In this document: positions 9,372-18,723 of the stretch, one piece after another
Layout: each line of letters opens with the position of its first letter
Position numbering within the stretch: the first letter of the stretch is position 1
Assembly: GCA_015056885.1 (NCBI GenBank)
Contig: SVFL01000004.1
Location: 1-64,000, forward strand
Direction of reading: 5' to 3'
DNA: 64,000 bases
Source of the DNA: Lachnospiraceae bacterium
GTDB taxonomy: Bacteria > Bacillota > Clostridia > Lachnospirales > Lachnospiraceae
Made by a program: the position numbers and the translations under genes
Notes under the pieces: generated by a model
What the model saw: the letters and a program-made list of their open reading frames with translations, nothing else
Databases searched by the model: none
What the model was told of the DNA's origin: nothing

Positions 9372-11302
9372 TGGCACAACCCCAAGCAATGCGTGGACCT
9401 GCTATGGGTCCCGGTAGAAGAGGTCCCATGGGACCTGTACCTAAGATTGAGAATCCCGGAAAAATATTGAAACGTATTTTGGGATATGTATTTAAAAATT
9501 ATGGTTTTCACTGCATTATTGTGTTTGGCTGTATCATAGGAAGTGTGCTTGCCAATGTGCAGGGAACTCTGTTTACCAAGACTTTGATTGATGACTATAT
9601 TTCACCCATGTTGATGCAGGAGGTGCCGGATTTCGGTCCTTTGCTACAGGCCATGGGACGGGTAGCCGGATTTTATTTGTTGGGTATTATCTGTAACTAT
9701 ACCCAGGCGAGAATCATGGTAAATGTGACCCAGGGTACAATGAAGAATTTGCGTGACGATATGTTTGCTCATATGTCCAAGCTGCCGATTCGCTATTTTG
9801 ACACCAATACTCATGGCGATATCATGTCCATTTACACCAATGATATCGATACTTTGCGCCAGATGATCAGCCAGAGTATTCCCCAGATGATTAACAGTGT
9901 TATCACAGTAACAAGTGTATTAGTAAGCATGCTAAGCTTAAGTCTGCCGCTGACTATTTTGAATCTGGCAATGTCCAGTATCACGGTCGTGACTGCAAGA
10001 AAGGTTGTGGGCAGAAGCGGAAAATACTTTAAGGTGCAGCAGACTGCACTGGGCGCTTTGAATGGCTATATTGAGGAGCATATGGAAGGGCAGAAGGTTG
10101 TTAAGGTCTTCTGTCATGAAGAGAAGAGCATGGAGGAGTTCAAGGTGCTGAATGATGCTCTTTATGAAAATGCTTATAATGCAAACAAATTTGCTAATCT
10201 GATGGGACCTATCAATGCGCAGCTGGGTAATGTGACCTATGTTGTCATTGCTTGTGTGGGTAGTGTTCTGGCAATCAATGGTATCGGTGGATTTACGCTG
10301 GGTTCTCTGGTTAGCTTCCTGACCTTTACCAAGAGCTTTAACATGCCCCTGAATCAGGTGGCACAGCAGATGAACAGCATCGTTATGGCTCTTGCCGGCG
10401 GTAAGCGTGTGTTTGACCTTTTGGATGAGGAGCCTGAGGTGGATGAGGGATATGTGACACTGGTGCCTGCAAAGTGGGAAAATGGCGAGCTGAAGGAAGC
10501 AGAGAAGCGTACAGGACTGTGGGCTTGGAAGCATCCTCACCGTTCTACCGGAATTACCGAATATGTGGAGCTTAAGGGCGATGTGGTGTTTGATGGCGTG
10601 GATTTTGGATATACGGACGAAAAGATGGTGCTTCACGATATCAAGATGTATGCCCAGCCCGGTCAGAAGCTGGCATTTGTAGGCTCCACCGGTGCAGGTA
10701 AGACTACCATTATGAATCTGGTGAACCGTTTTTATGATATTCAAGACGGTAAAATCCGATATGACGGTATCAATATCAATAAAATTAAGAAGGCTGATTT
10801 GCGTCGCTCTTTGGGGATTGTACTTCAGGAGACCCATTTGTTTACCGCTACCGTAATGGATAATATCCGTTTTGGACGTCTGGATGCAACGGATGAAGAG
10901 GTTATTGCGGCGGCAAAACTGGCAAATGCGGATGTCTTTATTCGTCAGTTGCCGGATGGCTATAATACAGTGCTTACCGGTGACGGAGCAAATTTGAGCC
11001 AGGGACAGAGACAGCTCCTTGCCATTGCAAGAGCGGCGGTTGCAGACCCCCCGGTGCTTATCTTGGATGAGGCGACCAGTTCCATCGATACCCGTACCGA
11101 GAAAATTGTACAGGATGGTATGGATAGACTGATGCATGGCAGAACAACATTTGTGATTGCGCATAGATTATCCACTGTTAAGAATAGTGATTGTATCATG
11201 GTTCTGGAGCAGGGTAGAATTATCGAGCGCGGTACTCACGATGAGTTGTTGGAGGAGAAGGGCAAGTATTATCAGTTGTATACGGGTAATGCTATCAGCT
11301 AA
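9371..11302 (+). CDS. ABC exporter half-transporter, subunit 2 (canonical site)
   Basis: 643 residues. A Pro/Gly/Met-rich N-terminal tail (about 1-25) precedes the six-helix domain (about 35-340) and the ATPase domain. Walker A is GSTGAGKTT, the signature LSQGQRQ and the Walker B LDEATSSID with the catalytic Glu. An insertion of about 45 residues between membrane and nucleotide domains (about 365-405, Trp/Lys-rich) is typical of MdlB/YheH-like partners. With subunit 1 it forms one consensus and one degenerate ATP site. The function is export; the substrate is not evident. Confidence 0.9.
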   Translation: MAQPQAMRGPAMGPGRRGPMGPVPKIENPGKILKRILGYVFKNYGFHCIIVFGCIIGSVLANVQGTLFTKTLIDDYISPMLMQEVPDFGPLLQAMGRVAGFYLLGIICNYTQARIMVNVTQGTMKNLRDDMFAHMSKLPIRYFDTNTHGDIMSIYTNDIDTLRQMISQSIPQMINSVITVTSVLVSMLSLSLPLTILNLAMSSITVVTARKVVGRSGKYFKVQQTALGALNGYIEEHMEGQKVVKVFCHEEKSMEEFKVLNDALYENAYNANKFANLMGPINAQLGNVTYVVIACVGSVLAINGIGGFTLGSLVSFLTFTKSFNMPLNQVAQQMNSIVMALAGGKRVFDLLDEEPEVDEGYVTLVPAKWENGELKEAEKRTGLWAWKHPHRSTGITEYVELKGDVVFDGVDFGYTDEKMVLHDIKMYAQPGQKLAFVGSTGAGKTTIMNLVNRFYDIQDGKIRYDGININKIKKADLRRSLGIVLQETHLFTATVMDNIRFGRLDATDEEVIAAAKLANADVFIRQLPDGYNTVLTGDGANLSQGQRQLLAIARAAVADPPVLILDEATSSIDTRTEKIVQDGMDRLMHGRTTFVIAHRLSTVKNSDCIMVLEQGRIIERGTHDELLEEKGKYYQLYTGNAIS

Positions 11303-11313
11303 ATGAAGTGATT

Positions 11314-11366
11314 GTGGAAAGATGACTGTGGAAAATATTCATGGGAGTCTTTCCACTTTTTTATTT
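11314..11366 (+). terminator. Terminator after the ABC exporter pair
   Basis: GTGGAAAGA (11314-11322) pairs with TCTTTCCAC (11348-11356), followed by a T-rich run. Confidence 0.7.
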
Positions 11367-11411
11367 AAAAATTGACCAAACTGTATTTTGGAACGTGTTA
11401 TAAGTGAAAGG

Positions 11412-11591
11412 ATGGTGATTCGTGTGAAAAATACATTGGCGAGGCCGGCTGATGATATGGAAGAAATTATGCATACTTATGGCAATATGTTGTTTCGATT
11501 GTGTCTTATTACCCTTGGAAATGCAGCAATTATCTCAGGAAGTGACAAAAATACAGATGCCAAAAGAGATGGAAGAAAGGATTGTTCGTAG
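11412..11591 (+). pseudogene. 5' remnant of an ECF sigma factor gene
   Basis: The reading frame gives a short protein whose middle (EEIMHTYGNMLFRLCLITLGNA) matches the beginning of ECF sigma region 2. There the YGxxLxRLCxxxLGNxxDAEDAVQ pattern normally continues into the core-binding helices. Here it stops being sigma-like right after LGNA (about base 11520) and ends 24 codons later. From that point the +1 frame reads like an anti-sigma protein. The simplest reading is a deletion removing most of the sigma gene and the start of its anti-sigma gene. Possible starts are ATG 11412 or GTG 11424. Confidence 0.6.
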
Positions 11592-12129
11592 TTGTTATGA
11601 GAAAATGGAGGAAGCAGATATGAGAAAAGACAAGTCAAGTAAGCGGGTTATGAAGCCTTTGGCAGCGGTGGCCACTATGGTTATATGTGTAGGCTTGGTG
11701 GGAGTAACAGCATTGGCAACATCCGGGAAACTGCAAGGGTTTTTTAAGGATATTACGAGGTGGGATGGAGCTGTAGTAGGAACTTCTTATGAACAGGCAA
11801 CGGATGAAATTCAGCTAAGTGTGATTGGTGAATCAGATAAACTTATTGTAACAGCAGAATTTGTGAATCGGGATATAGCGCCGTATTTTACTTTCGAAAA
11901 CTTTGGAATTGAAAATTATGAACTTGTTGATGCGAATGGAAATGTAGTAGTAGAGGATGCGAAAACGGAATTGGTTGAAATCGTGGAAGGAAAGACAACT
12001 TTTGAAATTCCGGTATCAGGACTTGGTGGTGGGAATTTCAAACTGGTAGTCAGTAGTTTTGTCGGCAGTGCAAAAGCAGACCAGCCGCTTGTGATGAGTG
12101 GGAATTGGGAATGTGAGTTTGAACGTTAA
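11521..12129 (+). CDS. Anti-sigma-like membrane protein, possibly 5'-truncated
   Basis: About 202 residues from ATG 11521. The N-terminal segment (QMPKEMEERIVRSCYEKM) looks like the cytoplasmic start of clostridial anti-sigma proteins. It is followed by one membrane helix (about 45-65) and a beta-rich extracytoplasmic domain with a DUF4179-like flavour. It overlaps the sigma remnant in another frame and has no convincing ribosome site of its own. Translation may depend on readthrough from the sigma remnant, or it may be a dead gene. No lesion is seen in the body of the frame. Confidence 0.5.
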   Translation: MQQLSQEVTKIQMPKEMEERIVRSCYEKMEEADMRKDKSSKRVMKPLAAVATMVICVGLVGVTALATSGKLQGFFKDITRWDGAVVGTSYEQATDEIQLSVIGESDKLIVTAEFVNRDIAPYFTFENFGIENYELVDANGNVVVEDAKTELVEIVEGKTTFEIPVSGLGGGNFKLVVSSFVGSAKADQPLVMSGNWECEFER

Positions 12130-12140
12130 TATTGTACATT

Positions 12141-12196
12141 TGAGACACGTAACAGTGCGTATTGGAAATTGACATACGCATTGTTACATGTTGTAA
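12141..12196. repeat. Long imperfect inverted repeat (hairpin)
   Basis: ACACGTAACAGTGCGTA pairs with TACGCATTGTTACATGT across a short loop, with only two wobble/mismatch positions. There is no T run. It could be an RNA-processing or terminator element between the anti-sigma-like gene and dihydrofolate reductase. Confidence 0.6.
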
Positions 12197-12313
12197 TATA
12201 TAGAGAAAGAGTATTTTAAAGCTAGTAGGAGAATCCGTGTAATAAATAAAAAGCGGAAACATTTTACTGAAAGAAAAAGAGTTAAATTGCATAGGAGCGT
12301 ATGGAGGGAAATA

Positions 12314-12787
12314 ATGATTGGTTTGATAGTTGCCCGTTCAAAAAATAATGTGATAGGTAAGAATGGAGAAATCCCTTGGAAGATAAGAGGTGAACAGAAA
12401 CAGTTCAGGGAGCTTACAACGGGGAATGTTGTAGTCATGGGAAGAAAATCCTATGAAGAAATCGGACATCCGCTTCCCAATCGAAAGAATATTATTGTGT
12501 CAAAAACCAAAAATTTTACAGGAGAGAATTTGCTTACAGTTGGTTCGCTGCAAGAGTCGATTGACATTTCGAGAGGGGAAAAAATATATATTGCAGGCGG
12601 TTATGGACTGTTTGAAGAAGCACTTCCTTTGGTGGATAAAATGTATATTACAGAAGTAGATGTGGTAATTGATGATGGTGATGTGTTTTTCCCGGAGTTT
12701 GATAGTAATGAGTTTGATGTTGAGATTGGAGAAACCGGGGGAGAAGATATTAAGTATACAAGAACTGTTTATACGAGACGAAAATAG
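12314..12787 (+). CDS. folA: Dihydrofolate reductase
   Basis: 157 residues, the normal length. It reduces dihydrofolate to tetrahydrofolate with NADPH. Visible hallmarks are the N-terminal MIGLIVARSKNNVIGKNGEIPW with the Met20-type loop, the GRKSYEEIGHPLPNR cofactor segment, and IAGGYGLFEEALPLVDKMYIT near the C-terminus. ATG 12314 is chosen because GGAGGGAA lies just upstream; an earlier in-frame start would extend past the ribosome site. It stands alone, without the thymidylate synthase that often accompanies it. Confidence 0.93.
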   Translation: MIGLIVARSKNNVIGKNGEIPWKIRGEQKQFRELTTGNVVVMGRKSYEEIGHPLPNRKNIIVSKTKNFTGENLLTVGSLQESIDISRGEKIYIAGGYGLFEEALPLVDKMYITEVDVVIDDGDVFFPEFDSNEFDVEIGETGGEDIKYTRTVYTRRK

Positions 12788-12945
12788 TTGAAGTGGAGCT
12801 ATGTCAAATTTGAGGATGTTGGACACGGCAGTGATTGCTGGACAAAAGTGGATGTAAACGCAAGATTTTATGGTTTTACGCCCAATTTTTGTTCCCGAAA
12901 TATGGTTTTTAATAAGAAAAAGGATGTGGTTTTTCTGATTTGAAG

Positions 12946-12984
12946 GTTTACACCCCGCTATATGTGTAAGAGCGGGGCGTAAAC
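12946..12984. repeat. GC-rich hairpin in the 12.8-13.5 kb gap
   Basis: GTTTACACCCCGCT pairs with AGCGGGGCGTAAAC (one mismatch) across an 11-nt loop. It is the first of several strong dyads in a 730-base stretch with no credible gene. Confidence 0.65.
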
Positions 12985-13127
12985 GAGATATAATGGCAGT
13001 TTACATTCCATTTGTCTCGAAATATATGTGTAACAGATAAAAGTGGATGTGTATTTAAAGAAATGGATATTAGGGCTATTGGACATGATAGTTAGTTTGG
13101 GTGGCGGTATGCCATGGGCAGAGCTAT

Positions 13128-13288
13128 GCCATGGACTGAGCCATGCCGCCGCCATGGACTGAGCCATGCCGTCGCCATAGCCTGAGCCATGCCGTCGCCA
13201 TGGACTGAGCCATGCCGCCGCCTTGGACTGAGCCATGCCGCCGCCATGGACTGAGCCATGCCGTCGCCATAGCCTGAGCCATGCCGCC
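13128..13288. repeat. 23-bp tandem repeat, six copies
   Basis: Six consecutive 23-bp units start at 13141, 13164, 13187, 13210, 13233 and 13256. Each begins CCATGCCG(C/T)CGCC and ends CTGAG. Two types alternate (ATGGACTGAG and ATAGCCTGAG endings). Partial units flank both ends. The block is far more GC-rich than its surroundings. No spacers are present, so this is not a CRISPR array. Confidence 0.9.
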
Positions 13289-13315
13289 AGCCCGCAAGCA
13301 GGCTTGCGGGCTGGC
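13286..13315. repeat. Perfect 14-bp stem hairpin
   Basis: GCCAGCCCGCAAGC, a 2-nt AG loop, and its exact reverse complement. It abuts the 23-bp repeat array. A second long dyad follows at 13333-13393 (CAGATGAAC... / ...GTTCATCTG, with an inner CTGCC/GGCAG stem). Confidence 0.85.
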
Positions 13316-13435
13316 GCGGCGTTCGCCGTATGCAGATGAACTCGAATATGTCTGCCTGTGAGCAAGCTCCTGGCAGTCAATTCGGTTCATCTGCGCATGG
13401 CTCAGGGCTCGCGCAGATTGTACACTTAAAAAAAC

Positions 13436-13463
13436 TTGCAATGCACTCTCGATATGATACAAT
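13436..13463 (+). promoter_or_regulatory. Sigma-A promoter of the oligopeptide transporter operon
   Basis: TTGCAA (13436-13441), a 16-bp spacer and TACAAT (13458-13463) with an upstream TG (extended -10). It is 55 bp before the start of the binding-protein gene. Confidence 0.7.
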
Positions 13464-13517
13464 AGTCTTGACAATAGAATAATGAGAGGTCTGTTTGACG
13501 AAGAGGAGAAGAATGTT

Positions 13518-15113
13518 ATGAAAAAACGATTTAGCGTTTTGATGGTGGCACTTCTGATCATGACTGCACTGAGCGGATGCGCAGGCGGTACAGGAGAGTC
13601 TTCGGAGGATAAGTCCTCTACAGGAACATCTGCAGCAGAGAGTAATGCAACAGATGCTCCCAATGCGGAGCCCACATACGGTGGTTCCGTTGTTGTAGGA
13701 ATACAGCAGGATATTGATAGTCTTGACCCACACAAAGCAACTGCGGCAGGAACTAAAGAGATTCTTTTCAACATTTTTGAAGGTCTGGTTAAAGTAGACC
13801 CCAATGGTAATCTGATGAATGCAGTAGCCGATGGTTATAGCATTTCCGAGGATGGACTGGTATATACCTTTACTTTGCGTGAGGGTGTAAAGTTCCATAA
13901 TGGTAATGCAGTGACCACAGAGGATGTCAAGTACTCACTGGAGCGTGTATCCGGTATTCTGGATGGTACTGCACTCATTTCCACTTTAAGCGCCGACAAG
14001 GGCGGCATTACAAGTGTAGATATTCTGGACGATAAGACGGTTCAGGTAACAGTAGGCAGTGCCAATCTGGAGCTGATTTACAGCTTCACGGCAGCTATCA
14101 TTCCCGCAGGAAGCGGTGAGGATGCGAATGCACAGCCTGTTGGTACCGGACCGTTTTCTTTTGTGTCTTACAAGCCCCAGGAGGGTATTGTGGTAGCTAA
14201 GAATGCTGAGTACTGGCAGGAAGGTCTTCCCTATTTGGATGAGGTAGAGTTTAAGATTGTGAACAGCCCTGATACGGCACTGATGGATTTGCAGGGTGGT
14301 TCTATCGATGTTTATCCTTACCTGACCGATTCTCAGGCAACCGAGCTGGAAGGAACTTTTCAGGTGCTGGCAGCTCCCTCCAATGTTGTTCAGGCATTGT
14401 TTCTGAACAATGCGGATGAGACCCTGAGTAATGCCAAGGTGCGACAGGCAATCTGTTATGCGTTGGACAAGGATTCTGTAAATGAGTTTGTGTACGGTGG
14501 CAATGCATCCATGGTAAGTTCTGCGATGTTGCCTACTCTTCAGGATTACTATGTAGACCTGAATGAGGTATATGGTAATGCAGCAAATATCGAGATGGCA
14601 AAGCAGCTTCTGACTGAGGCAGGATATCCCAATGGTGTGGATTTGGAGATTCAGGTGCCTTCCAACTATGAGGTGCATATGCAGACAGCAGAGGTAATTG
14701 CGGAGCAGCTCAAAGCTGCTAACATCAATGCAGTGATTGTACCTGTAGAGTGGGGAACCTGGCTTGAGGAGGTCTACAATGGCCGTAAGTATCAGGCAAC
14801 TATCAGTGGTATTACCTGTGACCAGACACCAGGATATCTCTTGAACAGATTTCAGGCAGAGTCTTCTAAGAATTTCATCAATTACAACAATGCAGCATAC
14901 GATGAGACTTATTTGAAGGCAGCAGCAAGTCTGGATTTGGCAGAGAAGGCTAATTATTATAAGGAGTTGCAGAATATGCTGGTAGAGGATGCCGGTACAG
15001 CATTTATTGCGGCACCTCCTATTACCGTGGCAGTAAAGCCTGAACTGGCCGGTTATACCTTCTATCCTATCTATGTACAGGATATGAGTGTGGTGTATTA
15101 TACACAACAGTAA
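13518..15113 (+). CDS. Dipeptide/oligopeptide ABC transporter substrate-binding lipoprotein (family 5)
   Basis: 531 residues. A lipoprotein signal peptide ends in LSGC (Cys at about 21), followed by a Ser/Thr/Glu-rich tether. The mature protein has the SBP family 5 pattern: DIDSLDPHKA near the start, then YTFTLREGVKFHNG, and GTGPFSFVSY. It captures peptides, or possibly nickel or other solutes of this family, outside the membrane. ATG 13518 lies 10 bp after GAGGAG and avoids a charged N-terminal extension from 13482. It is the first gene of a four-gene importer operon. Confidence 0.92.
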   Translation: MKKRFSVLMVALLIMTALSGCAGGTGESSEDKSSTGTSAAESNATDAPNAEPTYGGSVVVGIQQDIDSLDPHKATAAGTKEILFNIFEGLVKVDPNGNLMNAVADGYSISEDGLVYTFTLREGVKFHNGNAVTTEDVKYSLERVSGILDGTALISTLSADKGGITSVDILDDKTVQVTVGSANLELIYSFTAAIIPAGSGEDANAQPVGTGPFSFVSYKPQEGIVVAKNAEYWQEGLPYLDEVEFKIVNSPDTALMDLQGGSIDVYPYLTDSQATELEGTFQVLAAPSNVVQALFLNNADETLSNAKVRQAICYALDKDSVNEFVYGGNASMVSSAMLPTLQDYYVDLNEVYGNAANIEMAKQLLTEAGYPNGVDLEIQVPSNYEVHMQTAEVIAEQLKAANINAVIVPVEWGTWLEEVYNGRKYQATISGITCDQTPGYLLNRFQAESSKNFINYNNAAYDETYLKAAASLDLAEKANYYKELQNMLVEDAGTAFIAAPPITVAVKPELAGYTFYPIYVQDMSVVYYTQQ

Positions 15114-15192
15114 CAGCAATATGAGATGGGGAGAGTTCTGATTTATTTGGAACGTAGAACGTGATTTTATAAAAGGAAAGGAGAAAACAGCC

Positions 15193-16152
15193 ATGAGATA
15201 CTTTTTAAAAAAAATATTTACTCTCATTATGACATTGTTTATTGTATCCGTGGCTGCTTTTCTGGCCTTTCAAATTATCCCCGGTGATGTGGTAGGCTCT
15301 ATCTTAGGTACGGAGGCTACTCCTGAGAGAGAAGCGCAGCTTCGTGAAGAGTTGGGCTTAAATGATCCGCCTGTGGTACGGTATGTCAATTGGATGACAG
15401 ATGTGCTGAAGGGAGATTTGGGAGAGAGTTATCGCTATTCGAAATCCATGAATGAGATGATGCCTGTGGATGAGCTTATCGGAGATAAATTGCCGGTGAC
15501 ATTGTGGTTGGCGGCATTGTCTTTGGTAATTATTGTGGTTGTCTCTATTCCATTAGGTGTATTTTGGGCTAAGAGCCGCAATCGGTTTGTGGATGCCTTT
15601 ATGAGTGTGCTGACGCAGACAACCATGGCTGTGCCCGCATTTTTTCTTGGTATTTTGGTGACATATCTGTTTGGTATGGTGTTTAAGTGGTTTGTGCCCG
15701 GCGGTTATGTAAGTTATGAGGAAGACTTCGGGGGATTTTTGAAGTATTTGATTTTCCCTGCGGTGTCTATTGCCATGCCTAAAATTGCTATGACAGCCAG
15801 ATTCCTTCGCAATTCCATGCTGACAGAGATGCATTCGGATTATGTGCGTACTGCCCGCAGTAAGGGCTGCACGGACAGACAGATTATGTACGGACATGTG
15901 CTGCGCAACGCATTGATGCCGGTGGTTACTTTCTTAGGTATGATTATTGCAGAGATTGTAGCCGGCAGTATCGTTGTGGAGCAGGTGTTCGGACTGCCCG
16001 GAATCGGAAGATTGTTAATCAGTTCTATTTCCACAAGAGATTTGCCCGTGGTGCAGATCTTGGTAATGTATATTACCGCGGTGGTAATTATTGTGTACTT
16101 TTTGGTGGATATTCTTTATCGTGTGATTGACCCCCGAATCAGCCACAAGTAG
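15193..16152 (+). CDS. Peptide ABC transporter permease (DppB/OppB type)
   Basis: 319 residues, six membrane segments. The N-terminal RYFLKKIFTLIMTLFIVS, the GDxxxS segment (KGDLGESYRYS) and the EAA loop (EMHSDYVRTARSKGCTD, then HVLRNALMPV) identify the DppB-type permease. It pairs with the next gene to form the translocation pore. It follows the binding protein after 79 bp without a terminator. Confidence 0.93.
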   Translation: MRYFLKKIFTLIMTLFIVSVAAFLAFQIIPGDVVGSILGTEATPEREAQLREELGLNDPPVVRYVNWMTDVLKGDLGESYRYSKSMNEMMPVDELIGDKLPVTLWLAALSLVIIVVVSIPLGVFWAKSRNRFVDAFMSVLTQTTMAVPAFFLGILVTYLFGMVFKWFVPGGYVSYEEDFGGFLKYLIFPAVSIAMPKIAMTARFLRNSMLTEMHSDYVRTARSKGCTDRQIMYGHVLRNALMPVVTFLGMIIAEIVAGSIVVEQVFGLPGIGRLLISSISTRDLPVVQILVMYITAVVIIVYFLVDILYRVIDPRISHK

Positions 16153-16209
16153 TGTGCGAATGGTTTGTGGAGTGGCGCGGGAGACAGATGCATCCAAAAG
16201 GAGAATCAT

Positions 16210-17067
16210 ATGCAGAAAAAGGAACAGCAGAAGGGAAAAGTGAATAGTGTACCGCATAAGCTGGTGAAGTGGCTTAAAAATGGAAATCCTTATCTGTGGA
16301 TTGGTCTGTTTATGACCGGTGTAGCGGTGGGATTGGCGGTTCTTGGAATTTTCTGGACCCCCTACAGCACCACAGAAATGTCGGCAGCGGAACGTTTTGT
16401 AGGACCTTCTCTTAAGCATCTGTTTGGAACGGATAATTTTGGTAGAGACATTTTCTCCAGAGTGATGGAAGGTGCCGGAATTACCATTTTGATTAGTAGT
16501 TTGGTGGTGTTGTTTTCAGGTACACTGGGTATTTTGATTGGTGCGGTGACCGGTTACATGGGCGGTGTTGTGGATGAGCTTGTGATGCGTGTGACCGATG
16601 CAGTCAATGGTTTTCCCAGCATCTTGCTTGCGTTAGTGATGATTAGTATTATGGGCAGCGGTAATCAGAATCTGATTTTGTCACTGGGCATTGTATTTAC
16701 GCCTAGCTTTGTAAGAATTGTGCGAAGCGAATTCATTCGTTTAAGAGATGCGGATTATATCAGCAGAGCGAGACTGATGGGAGTAGGCAGGTTGCGTATT
16801 TTGTTTGTGCATATTTTGCCTAATATTTTCTCTACTTTTTGGGTGTCTGTGATGATTGGTTTTAACAATGGTATTCTGGCTGAGTCCGGTATGAGTTATT
16901 TGGGAATTGGCGTACAACCTCCTGAGGCCAGCCTTGGAAAGATGTTGTCCGATGCTCAGGGGTATCTGATGAAGGCACCTTGGTATGCACTTGCACCGGG
17001 TCTTACCATTGTGTGGATAGTGCTTGGTTTTTCGCTTTTGAGTGAGGGGATTCGCAGGAAATCCTAA
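16210..17067 (+). CDS. Peptide ABC transporter permease (DppC/OppC type)
   Basis: 285 residues. A Lys-rich N-terminus precedes membrane segment 1. The GTDNFGRDIFSRVMEGAG motif and the EAA loop (RLRDADYISRARLMGV, then HILPN) are DppC hallmarks. ATG 16210 with AAAAGGAG just upstream is preferred to the in-frame GTG at 16165. The downstream ATPase starts 13 bp after its stop. Confidence 0.93.
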   Translation: MQKKEQQKGKVNSVPHKLVKWLKNGNPYLWIGLFMTGVAVGLAVLGIFWTPYSTTEMSAAERFVGPSLKHLFGTDNFGRDIFSRVMEGAGITILISSLVVLFSGTLGILIGAVTGYMGGVVDELVMRVTDAVNGFPSILLALVMISIMGSGNQNLILSLGIVFTPSFVRIVRSEFIRLRDADYISRARLMGVGRLRILFVHILPNIFSTFWVSVMIGFNNGILAESGMSYLGIGVQPPEASLGKMLSDAQGYLMKAPWYALAPGLTIVWIVLGFSLLSEGIRRKS

Positions 17068-17079
17068 GAGGAGGCTGTT

Positions 17080-18663
17080 ATGGTTCATATTGAAAATCTG
17101 TCAGTGTCCTTTGAGGATACGGATGCGGTAAAAAATGTAAATCTGAATATTGCGCCGGGCGAAATCTTAGGTGTGGTAGGAGAGTCCGGCTCCGGTAAGT
17201 CTGTGACAGCATTGACGTTGATGGGGCTTGTGTCGGATGAAGCGGTAATTACTTCCGGAAAAGTGGTGCTTGACGGAGAGGTTCTTGCAGAAGTTGGGAA
17301 GCCCCGGGATAAGGCATTGTATCGCCGATATCAGGGCAGCAGAATGTCTATGATTTTCCAGGAACCCATGACTTCTTTGAATCCGACCAAGACGGTAGGT
17401 GCTCAAATCGAAGAGATGTTAAAGCTCCATACGGATTTGGATAAAGAGGCCCGCAAAAATCGTGTGATTGAGTCCATGGAGTCTGTAGGTCTGAAGGAGG
17501 CTGCTAAGCTTTACGACTGTTACCCTCATGAACTTTCCGGAGGTATGCGTCAGCGCGTGATGATAGCCATGGCAGTGATTCTGCATCCGGACGTGATTGT
17601 GGCGGATGAACCTACAACAGCGCTGGATGTGACCATACAAAATCAGATTATTACTCTTTTGAAGGAGATTAATACCAAAGAAAAAAATGCTATGCTTTTT
17701 ATCACCCATGATCTGAATCTTGCCAGAAGAATTTGTGATAAAATCGCAGTGATGAAAAATGGAAAAGTGGTGGAGAGCGGCAAAACAGAGGAGATTTTTG
17801 AACATCCCAAGGAGGCATACACGAAGAAGCTTATTGAGGCTGTTCCATCCCGAATGAAGCCTAGAGGAGACGGTGAATGCGAGGCTGTACAGGGGGAGGC
17901 GGACAAGAAGAATGCGGAGCCTGTGGTGCAGGTGGATAACCTGAATGTGTATTACAACGAAAAGAGCGGCAAGCTGTTTGGTGGCAATAAAAGACGCTGT
18001 GTAGTATCAGATGCCAACTTTGTAATCAATAAAGGGGAAATATTAGGGCTGGTGGGAGAGAGCGGATGTGGTAAGAGTTCGCTGTCCAAGGCAGTTCTTG
18101 GTATGAATAAAAATATCGAGGGAAGTGTGAGACACAGTTCCGTGCGTCCTCAGATGATTTTTCAGGATCCGTATAGTAGCTTAAATCCCAGCAGGACCGT
18201 AAGCTGGCTGTTGCAGGAGCCATTAAGGGCAGCCGGAAAATTGGATAAGTCTTTGCAGATGAGTAAAGAAGACCGTAGAGCCGCCGCTGTGGAGATGCTT
18301 CGGATGGTTGGATTGGATGAAAGCTATATGAACCGAAAACCTTCGCAGCTTTCCGGAGGACAGCGTCAGCGAATCAGTATTGGTCAGGCATTGATTACCC
18401 GTCCTGGCCTGGTGATTGCAGATGAGCCGGTGTCGGCGCTGGATGTTACCTTGCAGGCGCAGATTATGGAGTTGATGCGAAGATTACAGGAGGAATTGGG
18501 AGTATCCTATCTGTTTATTTCGCATGATATCAATGTGGTCTATCAGATGTGTGACCGTATTATGGTGATGAAGGCCGGACGCATTGTAGAACAGGGGAAA
18601 ACAGAGGATATATTTAATAATCCCAAGGAAGCATATACGGAATTGTTGCTTCGGGAGTCATAA
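17080..18663 (+). CDS. Fused DppD-DppF type ATP-binding protein
   Basis: 527 residues containing two complete ABC ATPase domains. The first (about 1-250) has [16 protein letters not shown] and ADEPTTALD. The second (about 285-525) has [16 protein letters not shown] and [10 protein letters not shown] charged linker (about 255-285) joins them. In most peptide importers these are two separate proteins; here one polypeptide supplies both sites of the transporter. Both sites look catalytically intact. It completes the operon with the two permeases and the binding lipoprotein. Confidence 0.93.
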   Translation: MVHIENLSVSFEDTDAVKNVNLNIAPGEILGVVGESGSGKSVTALTLMGLVSDEAVITSGKVVLDGEVLAEVGKPRDKALYRRYQGSRMSMIFQEPMTSLNPTKTVGAQIEEMLKLHTDLDKEARKNRVIESMESVGLKEAAKLYDCYPHELSGGMRQRVMIAMAVILHPDVIVADEPTTALDVTIQNQIITLLKEINTKEKNAMLFITHDLNLARRICDKIAVMKNGKVVESGKTEEIFEHPKEAYTKKLIEAVPSRMKPRGDGECEAVQGEADKKNAEPVVQVDNLNVYYNEKSGKLFGGNKRRCVVSDANFVINKGEILGLVGESGCGKSSLSKAVLGMNKNIEGSVRHSSVRPQMIFQDPYSSLNPSRTVSWLLQEPLRAAGKLDKSLQMSKEDRRAAAVEMLRMVGLDESYMNRKPSQLSGGQRQRISIGQALITRPGLVIADEPVSALDVTLQAQIMELMRRLQEELGVSYLFISHDINVVYQMCDRIMVMKAGRIVEQGKTEDIFNNPKEAYTELLLRES

Positions 18664-18674
18664 ATCTGCATCAA

Positions 18675-18715
18675 AAAGGGATTCGACCAATCATCAGTCG
18701 AATCCCTTTCTGTAT
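18675..18715. terminator. Bidirectional terminator between importer and chemoreceptor
   Basis: AAAGGGATTCGA (18675-18686) and TCGAATCCCTTT (18698-18709) form a 12-bp perfect stem with an 11-nt loop. The flanking A and T tracts can serve both convergent genes. Confidence 0.8.
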
Positions 18716-18723
18716 CATAATGA

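Noticed and set aside
9938..11164. A 408-residue minus-strand open frame opposite the ABC exporter subunit
   Set aside because: It lies wholly within a well-supported gene, has Cys/His/Ile-rich text typical of antisense frames and has no ribosome site.
12958..13804. Minus-strand frames with GGGMAQSMA-type peptide repeats
   Set aside because: They are produced by the 23-bp tandem repeat, read through the importer promoter and into the lipoprotein gene, and have no start signal.
13986..15227. A 413-residue minus-strand open frame opposite the peptide-binding lipoprotein gene
   Set aside because: Antisense shadow of a clear gene; no recognisable domain.
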